Origin: Desulfobacteraceae bacterium
GTDB taxonomy: Bacteria; Desulfobacterota; Desulfobacteria; Desulfobacterales; Desulfobacteraceae
Direction of reading: 5' to 3'
NCBI GenBank assembly: GCA_024225635.1
Contig: JAAEMK010000315.1
Location: forward strand, 1 to 40,608
Length of the DNA: 40,608 nucleotides
The first letter of the stretch is position 1, and each line of letters begins with the position of its first letter. The notes below the pieces were generated by a model that was given only the letters and a program-made list of their open reading frames with translations, ran no database searches and was not told the DNA's origin. The translations under genes and the position numbers were made by a program. Of this stretch, positions 16,151 to 24,209 are shown piece by piece.

Positions 16151-16878
16151 GGCACGCCCTCCTCCCCCCTGCCCGGCGGCCCGGCCAACCCATCGCAAAC
16201 CCCACGGTCCCGGATGACGCGGCCGTCCTTCAGCTCGATGATCCGGTTGGCGAACCGGGCCATCTCGGCTTCGTGGGTCACAAGGACAATGGTGATGCCC
16301 CGTTGGTTGAGCCGCTTGAACAGGGAGATCACCTCCAGGGTGGTGGCGGAGTCCAGGTTGCCCGTTGGCTCGTCCGCCAGGATGATGGCCGGATCGTTGA
16401 CCAGGGCCCTGGCAATGGCGACCCGCTGCTGCTGGCCCCCTGAAAGCTGGCTGGGCTCATGTTCAACCCGTTGGGCAAGTCCCACGATGGTCAGGGCCTC
16501 AACCGCCCGTTGCCGGGATTCCCTGCCCGGGCCCAGGGGGGAGTAGAGCAGGGGCAGCTCCACGTTTTCAAGGGCCGATGTCCTTGGGAGCAGGTTAAAT
16601 CCCTGGAACACGAACCCTATCCGCCGGTTCCGGACATGGGCCAGCTGGTCCCTGTCCATGCGGCTCACATTAACCCCTTCCAGGAGATACTCTCCGCTGT
16701 CGGCCCGGTCCAGGCAGCCCATCACATTCATGAGGGTGGACTTTCCCGATCCCGAGGAGCCCATGACCGCCACGAACTCTCCCCGGCTGATGGCCAGGGT
16801 CACCCGGTCCAGGGCCTTGACCGGGGAATCTCCCAGCACAAAAGTCTTTGACACGTCCGTCAGCTCAATGATTTTCAT
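16147..16878 (-). CDS. MacB-type ABC transporter ATP-binding protein
   Basis: A 243-residue ABC ATPase. Walker A GSSGSGKST, Q-loop FVFQGFNLLP, signature LSGGQQQRVA, Walker B IILADEPTGNLD and H-loop VTHE are all intact. It resembles the LolD/MacB group, which pairs with FtsX-type permeases. The start MKIIELTDVSKTF at 16878 is preferred; an ATG at 16992 would add residues lying wholly inside the upstream gene. It begins one base after the stop of the membrane-fusion gene, and its stop overlaps the permease start. In E. coli MacB these two domains are one protein; here they are separate genes. Confidence 0.95.
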   Translation of the reverse strand: MKIIELTDVSKTFVLGDSPVKALDRVTLAISRGEFVAVMGSSGSGKSTLMNVMGCLDRADSGEYLLEGVNVSRMDRDQLAHVRNRRIGFVFQGFNLLPRTSALENVELPLLYSPLGPGRESRQRAVEALTIVGLAQRVEHEPSQLSGGQQQRVAIARALVNDPAIILADEPTGNLDSATTLEVISLFKRLNQRGITIVLVTHEAEMARFANRIIELKDGRVIRDRGVCDGLAGPPGRGEEGVP

Positions 16879-16879
16879 A

Positions 16880-18058
16880 TTATTTCCGTTTTTTTGGAGG
16901 ACGCCTGCCCAGGAGCCATGTGAAGAACCCTTTTTTCGCCTCGGCCTTGACCCGGTTGATCCCCACCAGGACCACCATGTCCTCGGCCACACCCCGGCCC
17001 CTGACCTCGGTCTGGGCGCCGTTGGAAACGCCGGGGGTCACCGGAACACGCCGGGGCGGCCCCCCATTATCCGAAACAAACAGGGCATTCCCGGTTGACG
17101 CCTTGGAACCGTTGCCGTCCCCGGGCGTGAAATTCAATGCCGGAGCAGGGGCGAGGAGCGCATCCTCCACCCGCTCCACCACAAAATCCACCGTGGCCGT
17201 CATGCCGGGCAACAACAGTCCCCGGTCATTGGGCGCCGCCACCACCACGGTGTAGGTGACCACGTTGGAGACCACAACCGGATTGAGCCGGATCTGGGAA
17301 ACCCGGCCGTCAAACACCCGGTCCGGAAAGGTCTGCACCGTGAACCGCACCTCCTGGTCCCGGCGAATGCGCCCGATGTCGCTCTCGTCCACATCCGCTT
17401 CGATCTGCATCTTTGAAAGGTCTTCTGCTATGACAAACAGGGTGGGGGTGCTGTAGCTTGCCGCCACGGTCTGGCCGGCCTCGATGCTCCGCTCGATCAC
17501 CTTGCCGTTGATGGGGGACCGGATGGTGGCGTTATCAAGGTTGACCCGGGCCCGTTTCAGCACCCCCCGGGCAGCCATGAGCATCCCCCGGGCCGCCTTG
17601 AACTCGGTTTCCATGATCAGAAATTCCTGGGCGGAAAGATGGCCCTGCTCCATGAGGGGCCTGTTGCGGTCATATTCCGCCCGGGCCTTTGCCAGGGAGG
17701 CCAGGGCCTGGATCACCCGGGCCCTTGCCTCCGTGACGCTTGCCTGGAACAGGGCCTGGTCCAGCCGGGCCAGGACCTGGCCCTGTTTCACCTCGTCATT
17801 GTAGTCGGCCAGCACCTGCTCGATGGTGCCGGACACCTGGGTGCCCACATTGACCGTGCCCACGGCGGCCAGGGTGCCGGTGCTGGAAACCAGGTTTTCA
17901 AGTGTACCACGGGTGATCACCCCGGTTTTGAACTGATTCCGTGCCCGGTTCCCCTTCCCCGGGCGGGATTCAACGAATTCCATGCCCAGGGAGACAAGAT
18001 AGACCATGCCCGCAACCATCAGGACCCATTTTATCAGGGCAAGGACCGGCTTTATCAT
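16880..18058 (-). CDS. MacA/HlyD-type periplasmic membrane-fusion protein
   Basis: A 392-residue protein with an N-terminal membrane anchor (about 5-27), a lipoyl/barrel-sandwich part (GTQVSGTIEQVLADYNDEVK; NATIRSPINGKVIERSIEAG), a helical hairpin (about 105-175) and a beta-barrel plus membrane-proximal part (TVQTFPDRVFDGRV; LLPGMTATVDFVVE). This is the MacA family layout: it bridges the inner-membrane MacB-like complex and the outer-membrane TolC-like channel. Its ATG overlaps the TGA of the tolC-like gene by four bases. The C-terminal tail is basic (RRPPKKRK). Confidence 0.93.
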   Translation of the reverse strand: MIKPVLALIKWVLMVAGMVYLVSLGMEFVESRPGKGNRARNQFKTGVITRGTLENLVSSTGTLAAVGTVNVGTQVSGTIEQVLADYNDEVKQGQVLARLDQALFQASVTEARARVIQALASLAKARAEYDRNRPLMEQGHLSAQEFLIMETEFKAARGMLMAARGVLKRARVNLDNATIRSPINGKVIERSIEAGQTVAASYSTPTLFVIAEDLSKMQIEADVDESDIGRIRRDQEVRFTVQTFPDRVFDGRVSQIRLNPVVVSNVVTYTVVVAAPNDRGLLLPGMTATVDFVVERVEDALLAPAPALNFTPGDGNGSKASTGNALFVSDNGGPPRRVPVTPGVSNGAQTEVRGRGVAEDMVVLVGINRVKAEAKKGFFTWLLGRRPPKKRK

Positions 18059-19371
18059 GGTTGAAACCCTCTTCCCCTCGCATATTCCAGGGCCGCGGCC
18101 TGGATCATCCGGTTAATGTTTGCCCCAAGGGCGCCGTAGCTTGCTTCAACATGGGTGGCCCGGGCCCGGGTCAGCTCGGTAAGGGTGGCCGCCCCGACCA
18201 TGTACCGCTGCTCAACGCTCTCCAGGGCCTTTGCAGCATGGGCAAGCCGTGCCTTGGCCACCCTCTCCTGGGCAAGGGTGGTCCGGTAATTCTCAACCGC
18301 CTCCCCCACCTCCGTCCGGACCCGGTTTCGCCGGCGCTCAAGCTCCAACACTTCAATCTCCCGGGTGATCCCGGACTGGGCTAGGTTGTGCCGGGTCAGG
18401 TGACGGTCAAATATGGGAACGGCCACCGAAATGCCGATGCCGGCGGAGAACGCCTCCATCTGCTCCATCACGCTTCCCCTGTCCAGGCCGGAATAGGCCG
18501 ACCCGGCCGTTAGAAAAAGGTCCACCACGGGGAGCAATCCCGCTCTTGCCCGGACGATCTTCCGGTCTGCCGCAAGTATCCTGTGTTCCTGGGCCCGGAG
18601 GTCGGCCCGGTCACCATAGGCCGGGGCAGGGAATTTTTCTTCATCCAAATCCGCGAAAAATAGAGCGGCATCCGGCACCCTCACTGCAAACCGGACCTCT
18701 CCAGGGGTGCCCATGGTCTCCAGGAGCCGCATTTTACTCACATTAAACGCTTTCCGGGCGTCCAAAAGATTGAAACGAGAATCTTCCATCTCCGCCTGCT
18801 GCTGAAAAAGATCGGTGACGGGCCGGGTGCCCGCCGCGACAAATGCCTTGATCTGTTCGAGGAGCAAACTGTGTTGAGCAAGGTTCTGCTCCGCCACCCC
18901 AATGCGCTCCTGTTTCAACACAGCGTCAAGATAGGCGGACACAGTATCAAACACAACTGTCTGCTCTTTTCTGTCCCGGGTTTCCATATTGGATGCAAGG
19001 TTCTGGCGGTTCTCTTCAAGGGCTGCCCGGTCGGCAAATCCCCTGAACAGGTTCACCCGGGAATCGATGGTCGCCCCCAGGTTGCCGTACTCCCGGCGGG
19101 GCTGGGAAAAATTCTTTGCCGACCGCTGGGAAAAGGATGCATCCCCGCTGACCACGGGAAGAAACGCGTCTTTACTCTTTTCAACGGCAAAGGCCGCATA
19201 CCGGGCCTGGCCGGCCGCCTGCTTCAGTTCGGGACTGTACTCAAGGGCAAGGGATACGGCCTGCTCCAGGGTGATCACCCCGCCCTCCCGGGACGGAACA
19301 GGAGCGGCCGTCACCGCAAGCATGAAACCAGCCACCATCACCCAACCAATGACAAGGCGTCCCATCATCAT
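18055..19371 (-). CDS. TolC-family outer-membrane efflux protein
   Basis: About 438 residues. A signal peptide (MMMGRLVIGW to VTAAPVPS) precedes a TolC-like domain with the usual internal duplication: EQAVSLALEYSPELKQA at the start of the first half, and long helices with FRGFADRAALEENRQN. It forms the outer-membrane duct for the MacA/MacB-like exporter encoded directly downstream. Three ATGs lie in a row; the one at 19371 has AAGGGA at seven bases and is preferred over 19377. It is the first gene of a four-gene operon (tolC-like, macA-like, ATPase, permease) with overlaps or a one-base gap throughout. The exported substrate cannot be read from the sequence. Confidence 0.9.
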   Translation of the reverse strand: MMMGRLVIGWVMVAGFMLAVTAAPVPSREGGVITLEQAVSLALEYSPELKQAAGQARYAAFAVEKSKDAFLPVVSGDASFSQRSAKNFSQPRREYGNLGATIDSRVNLFRGFADRAALEENRQNLASNMETRDRKEQTVVFDTVSAYLDAVLKQERIGVAEQNLAQHSLLLEQIKAFVAAGTRPVTDLFQQQAEMEDSRFNLLDARKAFNVSKMRLLETMGTPGEVRFAVRVPDAALFFADLDEEKFPAPAYGDRADLRAQEHRILAADRKIVRARAGLLPVVDLFLTAGSAYSGLDRGSVMEQMEAFSAGIGISVAVPIFDRHLTRHNLAQSGITREIEVLELERRRNRVRTEVGEAVENYRTTLAQERVAKARLAHAAKALESVEQRYMVGAATLTELTRARATHVEASYGALGANINRMIQAAALEYARGRGFQP

Positions 19372-19416
19372 GACCATTTCCCTTGGAAAATTTATCACAG
19401 AAGGTACAACTCCATC

Positions 19417-19445
19417 ACCATAACCCCTTTTCAAAGAAATGCCAA
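19417..19445 (-). promoter_or_regulatory. Putative promoter of the tolC-macAB-type operon
   Basis: On the minus strand TTGGCA (19445-19440), a 17-bp spacer and TATGGT (19422-19417) would start transcription near 19410, about 40 bases before the ATG at 19371. It lies in the 301-bp divergent region shared with the TonB-receptor array. Confidence 0.45.
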
Positions 19446-19488
19446 CCCCATGAAGAAAGGAGACGTCACACAATTACCGTCCACCCTG

Positions 19489-19672
19489 AATGTTATGTTG
19501 ACCCGGTCGGGTGTCGCATGATATCTTGTAAAAAGTAATGTAAAGGATTGTTTTACTGAGTTTTCAATTGGCATCATAGCCCTCGCTCATACTAATAAGA
19601 TATTCGAAAAAATCTCCTGCCCAATATTGGTCAAAAGAAAACCGTCGTAATAAGCATGGCCAGGTACACACC
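19489..19672 (+). promoter_or_regulatory. Promoter segment of the receptor array, copy A
   Basis: This ~184-bp segment is repeated, at roughly 85% identity by eye, at 24026-24209 before receptor 3. A promoter candidate shared by both copies is TTGACC (19498-19503), an 18-bp spacer and TATCTT (19522-19527). A second shared candidate is TTGGCA (19568-19573) with TACTAA 16 bases later. Between the first pair sits ACCCGGTCGGGT, a short palindrome that could be an operator. The ATG of receptor 1 has only a weak CAGG site. A six-codon frame at 19656 overlaps that ATG but is not conserved in copy B. Confidence 0.5.
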
Positions 19673-21823
19673 ATGAGGATAATCATAACTCTTATTCTGT
19701 TCCTATTCTTGCTGCTCCCGGTTTCGTTACCGTGGTTCCATGAAGTTCTGTTCGCCAACGAATCAAAAATGAATCTGCCGGCGGATGAACCGGCCCCTTC
19801 CGAAGCGAAGCCGTTTCGGGAATTGCTGAATATTATCGAGGACGAATACAGGGAAGCATCCGAATCCAAAACCATTGCCGACTTCGTGCCGGGAATCATA
19901 ACCGTACTCAGGGGAGATGACCTTGAGAACAGGGGCATCCGTACAGTCTACGAAGCTCTTGCCCTTGTTCCGGGGCTGGATCTGTCCATGTACCCGTACG
20001 GAGCTAGAAGGATCGTCGTTCGGGGATTGAACTCTTCACATGGTTTAAATAGCCTCAAGTTGCTGCTGAACCATGTGCCGGTGAATAACACCATGGTCGG
20101 CGCGGCGTCGGAGTTCTTCGACATCCCCGTGTCACTTGTGGAGCGGGTGGACATCATTCGCGGCTCCGGGGCGGTCATATACGGCGAAAATGCCAGTTCA
20201 GGGGTTATCAACGTGATCACCCGTAAAAAGGGAAACAGAATTTTCGGTCGATACGGGCGATTTGACACGTTTGAGGGCGGCGGAATATTCTCCCACGCCG
20301 TTCCGGATAAAGGATACCGCATGAGCCTTGCCCTTTCGGGATGGGACACGGACGGGGCCGATGTGACGGCGGGCCCGACCTTGTACACACCTTCCGGCGG
20401 TCCCACAAATGAAACACACCGGAACGGCACGGCAATCATGGAAATTGACTTCGGGGATTCCTCCCTGCTGGCGCAATTCCTTACCGTCCGGTCAGGAGAG
20501 TATTTCGGATACTATCCCTCCCTGTCGGGAACGGACGATGACGGGAAGCCACAGTCTGCCTCTTCCATCTTTTTAGAAGCAAGGCATGAACTGAACATCG
20601 GCAAAAATTCCAAGGTCAAGGCGAATTTCGGATTTACCCGGTTCGAACAGGAACTTACCGGTGAAAAATATATGGAGAATAACAGCGTCATATCCCGCAC
20701 CACGATCGCTGAATACCTCTATGATGAAAAACGTTTATACGGTAACCTCGATTATCTCTGGAAAGGGTGGGAGGATCACCGCCTGACACTGGGGGCCTCT
20801 CTCTCCCGTGTGCTTAAAAACGACTTTGAATTTTACGTCGAAATATATAAACCTGAGCACCGGATGCTACATGATGAAGGTTTACTTGCAGACAAGGACC
20901 GAACCATCGGGAGCATATTTTTACAGGATGAGTTTGCCTTGACCGACAGCTTCAATATCACCATGGGATTGCGCTATGATGCTTACAACGAGCTGGAAAA
21001 TATGCTGACTCCCAGACTGGCGTTGATCTATCGCTGGAAAGATCATCATATTTTCAAGGCACAGTATGCGGAAGGATTTAAATCTTCAACTTACATAAGG
21101 GACATATATGAAAAGATGTTTCAAATTCCCAAGTATGAGGACCATGAAAAAATAAGAACCGTTGAACTGGGATATATTTTCAAGGGGATCGATACCGATA
21201 CACGCATTACCCTGTTCCATTCGAAAATCGAAGACTTAATATCCGAGGTTAATTCAAATAAATTTAAAAATCCGGAATCTCTGGGTACCGGGGAGATTAC
21301 CATGCCGTATCTTCACACGATCATAACGGAAGCGGAAACATGGGGCATGGAATTTGAACTCGAACAGTGGCTGACAAGCTCGGTCCGGATAACCGCGAAC
21401 CTTTCCTATGTGAACACGACGTACCTGGGGGAGGATTTAAATCAGTCGAAATATTGCGCCCCTTATGATTCCGATGCGTATTCACCGGCGGGCAGGGAGA
21501 TCGTCTATTCCGCGAACTGGCTGGGAAACTTCGACATTATATACCAGCCTGTCGATGATGTTGCCCTGGCCATGCACTACCGGTATGTGGGGGAGCGGCA
21601 CCGGTGGTATATGGATTGGAGAGGCGGGCTGGATCCGTACCATACGGTGGACCTGACGGTCAATATGTTCAAACTGTTCCATGACGGTTTGACCCTGCGC
21701 GCAGGATTGAAAAATATCTTCGATGAATCGGTGGTTTATCCTTCCCTGCACGGAGATTATTACCAGGATGATTTTCCCCGGGCCGGAAGGGAGTGGTGGT
21801 TGCAGCTGAGCTATACGTTCTGA
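19673..21823 (+). CDS. TonB-dependent outer-membrane receptor, paralogue 1
   Basis: A 716-residue protein with an N-terminal signal sequence (hydrophobic to FANES, ~30). An extra segment (~35-65) precedes the plug domain (about 66-185: VPGIITVLRGDDLENRG, RRIVVRGLNS, ERVDIIRGSGAVIYGENA, SSGVINVITRKKG), then a 22-strand-type barrel ending WWLQLSYTF with the terminal Phe needed for BAM assembly. It imports or senses a scarce ligand using TonB energy; the ligand is not evident. No N-terminal STN signalling domain is present. It is the most divergent of the three tandem paralogues, differing at the plug apex (SMYPYGARR, NNTMVGAASEF) and in loops near residues 385-405 and 540-560. A 35-bp linker separates it from receptor 2. 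Confidence 0.95.
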   Translation: MRIIITLILFLFLLLPVSLPWFHEVLFANESKMNLPADEPAPSEAKPFRELLNIIEDEYREASESKTIADFVPGIITVLRGDDLENRGIRTVYEALALVPGLDLSMYPYGARRIVVRGLNSSHGLNSLKLLLNHVPVNNTMVGAASEFFDIPVSLVERVDIIRGSGAVIYGENASSGVINVITRKKGNRIFGRYGRFDTFEGGGIFSHAVPDKGYRMSLALSGWDTDGADVTAGPTLYTPSGGPTNETHRNGTAIMEIDFGDSSLLAQFLTVRSGEYFGYYPSLSGTDDDGKPQSASSIFLEARHELNIGKNSKVKANFGFTRFEQELTGEKYMENNSVISRTTIAEYLYDEKRLYGNLDYLWKGWEDHRLTLGASLSRVLKNDFEFYVEIYKPEHRMLHDEGLLADKDRTIGSIFLQDEFALTDSFNITMGLRYDAYNELENMLTPRLALIYRWKDHHIFKAQYAEGFKSSTYIRDIYEKMFQIPKYEDHEKIRTVELGYIFKGIDTDTRITLFHSKIEDLISEVNSNKFKNPESLGTGEITMPYLHTIITEAETWGMEFELEQWLTSSVRITANLSYVNTTYLGEDLNQSKYCAPYDSDAYSPAGREIVYSANWLGNFDIIYQPVDDVALAMHYRYVGERHRWYMDWRGGLDPYHTVDLTVNMFKLFHDGLTLRAGLKNIFDESVVYPSLHGDYYQDDFPRAGREWWLQLSYTF

Positions 21824-21858
21824 TCCGGCTAGTCCAATAGATAAGGAGTATTTTCTCC
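21824..21858 (+). repeat. Duplicated 35-bp linker with strong ribosome-binding site, copy 1
   Basis: The stretch between receptor 1 and receptor 2 contains AAGGAG ten bases before the ATG. The same 35-bp linker, with five mismatches, lies between receptor 3 and the YfiR-like gene (26334-26368). It belongs with the YfiR-like gene, not with a receptor gene, because receptors 1 and 3 are preceded by a different segment. Confidence 0.75.
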
Positions 21859-24009
21859 ATGAAAAAAATATTTTACCTGATGATGATTCCTTTTTATCTG
21901 CTCCCGGTTTCGTTTCCGTGGTTCCATGAAGTTCTGTTCGCGAACGAAGCAAAAGTGAATCTGCCTGGGGATGAACCGCTCCCTCCCGAAAAAGATCCGT
22001 TTCGGGAATTGCTGAATATTATCGAGGACGAGTACATGGAAGCATCCGAATCCAAGACCATTGCCGACTTCGTGCCGGGAATCATAACCGTACTCAGGGG
22101 CGATGATCTTGAGAACAGGGGCATCCGTACAGTCTACGAAGCTCTTGCCCTTGTACCGGGGCTGGATATGTCCATGTACCCGTTCTTAGTTAAAAGAATT
22201 GTCGTTCGGGGATTGACCTCTTCATATGCTTTGAACAGCCTCAAGTTGCTGCTGAACGATGTGCCGGTGAATAGCAACATGACCGGCGTGACGACGGAGT
22301 TCTTCGATATCCCCGTGTCTCTTGTGGAGCGGGTGGACATCATTCGCGGCTCCGGGGCGGTTATATATGGCGAAAATGCCAGTTCAGGGGTGATCAACGT
22401 GATCACCCGCAAGAAGGGAAACAAAATTTTCGGTCGATACGGACGATTTGACACATTTGAGGGCGGCGGAATATTCTCCCACGCCGTTCCGGACAAAGGG
22501 TACCGCCTGAGTCTTGCCCTTTCGGGATGGGACACGGACGGGGCCGATGTTACGTCGGGCCCAACCTTTTACACACCTTCCGGCGGTCCCTCGAATGAAG
22601 CACACCAGCACGGCACGGCGATCATGAAAATGGACTTCGGGAATTCCTCCCTGCTGACGCAATACCTATCCTCCCGGTCAGGAGGGTATTTCGGATTCTT
22701 TCCGTCCCTGTCAGGAATGGACCATGACGGAAAAACACAGTCTGCCGATTCCATCTTTTTAGAAGCAAGGCATGAACTGAACATCGGCGAGGATTCCAAG
22801 GTCAAGGCAAAATTCGGATTCAGCCGGGTAGAACAGGAGCTTTTGGGTGAAAAGTATGTGGAGGAGAACAGCGTCATATCCCGCACGATGTTATTTGAAC
22901 TGTTTTATGATGAAGAGCGTTTATACGGGAACCTTGATTATCTCTGGAAAGGATGGGAGAATCACCGCCTTACACTGGGGGCATCTCTCTCCCGTGTGCT
23001 GAAAAATGACTATGTAAGCAGCCTCGAAGTATATGAACCGTCGCGCTATACGATACCTTATGAAGATTTCCTTGCAGATAAAAACCGAACCATCGGGAGC
23101 ATATTTGTACAGGATGAATTTGCCTTGACCGACAGCTTCAATATCACCATGGGATTGCGCTATGATAATTACAACGACCTGGATAATATGTTGACTCCCA
23201 GACTGGCGTTGATCTACCGGTTTAAGGATCATCATATTTTCAAGGCACAGTATGCGGAAGGATTTAAATCTTCAACTTACGTAAAAGATATATATGAAAC
23301 GATGTTTCCAATTCTAAAGTATGAGGACCATGAGAAAATAACAACCGGTGAGCTGGGATATATTTTCAAGGGGATCGATACCGATGCACGCATTACCCTG
23401 TTCTATTCGAGAATCCATGACCTTGTCTCCAATGTTAATTCAAATACATTTAAAGATCCGATAGCTCAACGTTCGGCGGGGGAGAGTACACCATATCTTC
23501 AAACGACCATAACGGATGCTGAGACATGGGGCATGGAACTCGAGTTAGAACAATGGCTGACAAGCTCGGTCCGGATAAGCACGAACCTTTCATATGTGAA
23601 TACGAAGTACCTGGGGGAGGATATAAATAAATCAAAATATCGCGCGCCGTATGATTCCGATGAATATTCTCCGGCCGGCAGGGAGATCGTCTATTCCGCG
23701 AACTGGCTGGGAAACTTCGACATTATATACCGGCCTGTCGATGATGTTGCCCTGGCCATGCATTACCGGTATGTGGGGGCGCGGCACCGGTGGTATATGG
23801 ATTGGAGAGACGAGCTGGATCCGTACCATACGGTGGACCTGACGGTCAATCTGTTCAAACTGTTCCATGACGGTTTGACCCTGCGCGCAGGATTAAAAAA
23901 CATCTTCGATGAATCGGTGCTTTATCCCTCTCCGCACGGAGATTATTACCGGGAGGATTTTCTCCGGGCCGGAAGGCAATGGTGGTTGCAGCTGAGTTAT
24001 ACGTTCTGA
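21859..24009 (+). CDS. TonB-dependent receptor, paralogue 2 (chimeric 5' end)
   Basis: A 716-residue protein with the same layout as its neighbours: signal peptide, plug about 66-185, barrel ending WWLQLSYTF. The first ~14 codons (MKKIFYLMMIPFYLL) do not match receptors 1 or 3 but match the start of the YfiR-like protein (MRQKIYLMLIPFYLL) at both protein and DNA level; receptor-type sequence begins at about 21899-21902 within a shared TGCT. So this gene uses the translation start and signal peptide of a lost yfiR-like copy. It has a much stronger ribosome-binding site than receptors 1 and 3. Plug-apex (NSNMTGVTTEF) and loop sequences are closer to receptor 3 than to receptor 1. It has no promoter of its own and is likely co-transcribed with receptor 1. 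Confidence 0.95.
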   Translation: MKKIFYLMMIPFYLLPVSFPWFHEVLFANEAKVNLPGDEPLPPEKDPFRELLNIIEDEYMEASESKTIADFVPGIITVLRGDDLENRGIRTVYEALALVPGLDMSMYPFLVKRIVVRGLTSSYALNSLKLLLNDVPVNSNMTGVTTEFFDIPVSLVERVDIIRGSGAVIYGENASSGVINVITRKKGNKIFGRYGRFDTFEGGGIFSHAVPDKGYRLSLALSGWDTDGADVTSGPTFYTPSGGPSNEAHQHGTAIMKMDFGNSSLLTQYLSSRSGGYFGFFPSLSGMDHDGKTQSADSIFLEARHELNIGEDSKVKAKFGFSRVEQELLGEKYVEENSVISRTMLFELFYDEERLYGNLDYLWKGWENHRLTLGASLSRVLKNDYVSSLEVYEPSRYTIPYEDFLADKNRTIGSIFVQDEFALTDSFNITMGLRYDNYNDLDNMLTPRLALIYRFKDHHIFKAQYAEGFKSSTYVKDIYETMFPILKYEDHEKITTGELGYIFKGIDTDARITLFYSRIHDLVSNVNSNTFKDPIAQRSAGESTPYLQTTITDAETWGMELELEQWLTSSVRISTNLSYVNTKYLGEDINKSKYRAPYDSDEYSPAGREIVYSANWLGNFDIIYRPVDDVALAMHYRYVGARHRWYMDWRDELDPYHTVDLTVNLFKLFHDGLTLRAGLKNIFDESVLYPSPHGDYYREDFLRAGRQWWLQLSYTF

Positions 24010-24025
24010 TTCGGCAAAATCGTAA

Positions 24026-24209
24026 AAAATGTTATGTTGACCCGGTTGGGTGTTGCATGATATCTTCAAAAGAATAATGTAAAGAATTGTTTTACTGATT
24101 TTTGAATTGGCATCATAGCCCTCACTCATACGAATAACATATTCGAAAAAATATCCTGCCCAGTAGTTGGACAAGAATAAATTGTCACAATAAGCATAAC
24201 CAGGTATAC
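24026..24209 (+). promoter_or_regulatory. Promoter segment of the receptor array, copy B
   Basis: Second copy of the 19489-19672 segment. TTGACC (24037-24042), an 18-bp spacer and TATCTT (24061-24066) are kept, as is the TTGGCA-N16-TACGAA pair. The central palindrome has one changed arm base (ACCCGGTTGGGT). This copy would let receptor 3 and the genes after it be transcribed independently of receptors 1 and 2. Confidence 0.5.

Noticed and set aside
19656-19676. Six-codon leader peptide overlapping the ATG of receptor 1
   Set aside because: Its ATG is absent from the duplicated copy of the region before receptor 3, so it is probably chance.
24090-24180. Conserved minus-strand peptide (WAGxFFEYxIxMSEGYDAN) in both promoter copies
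   Set aside because: The similarity is explained by DNA duplication; several of the differences change the peptide, so there is no sign of selection on a protein.
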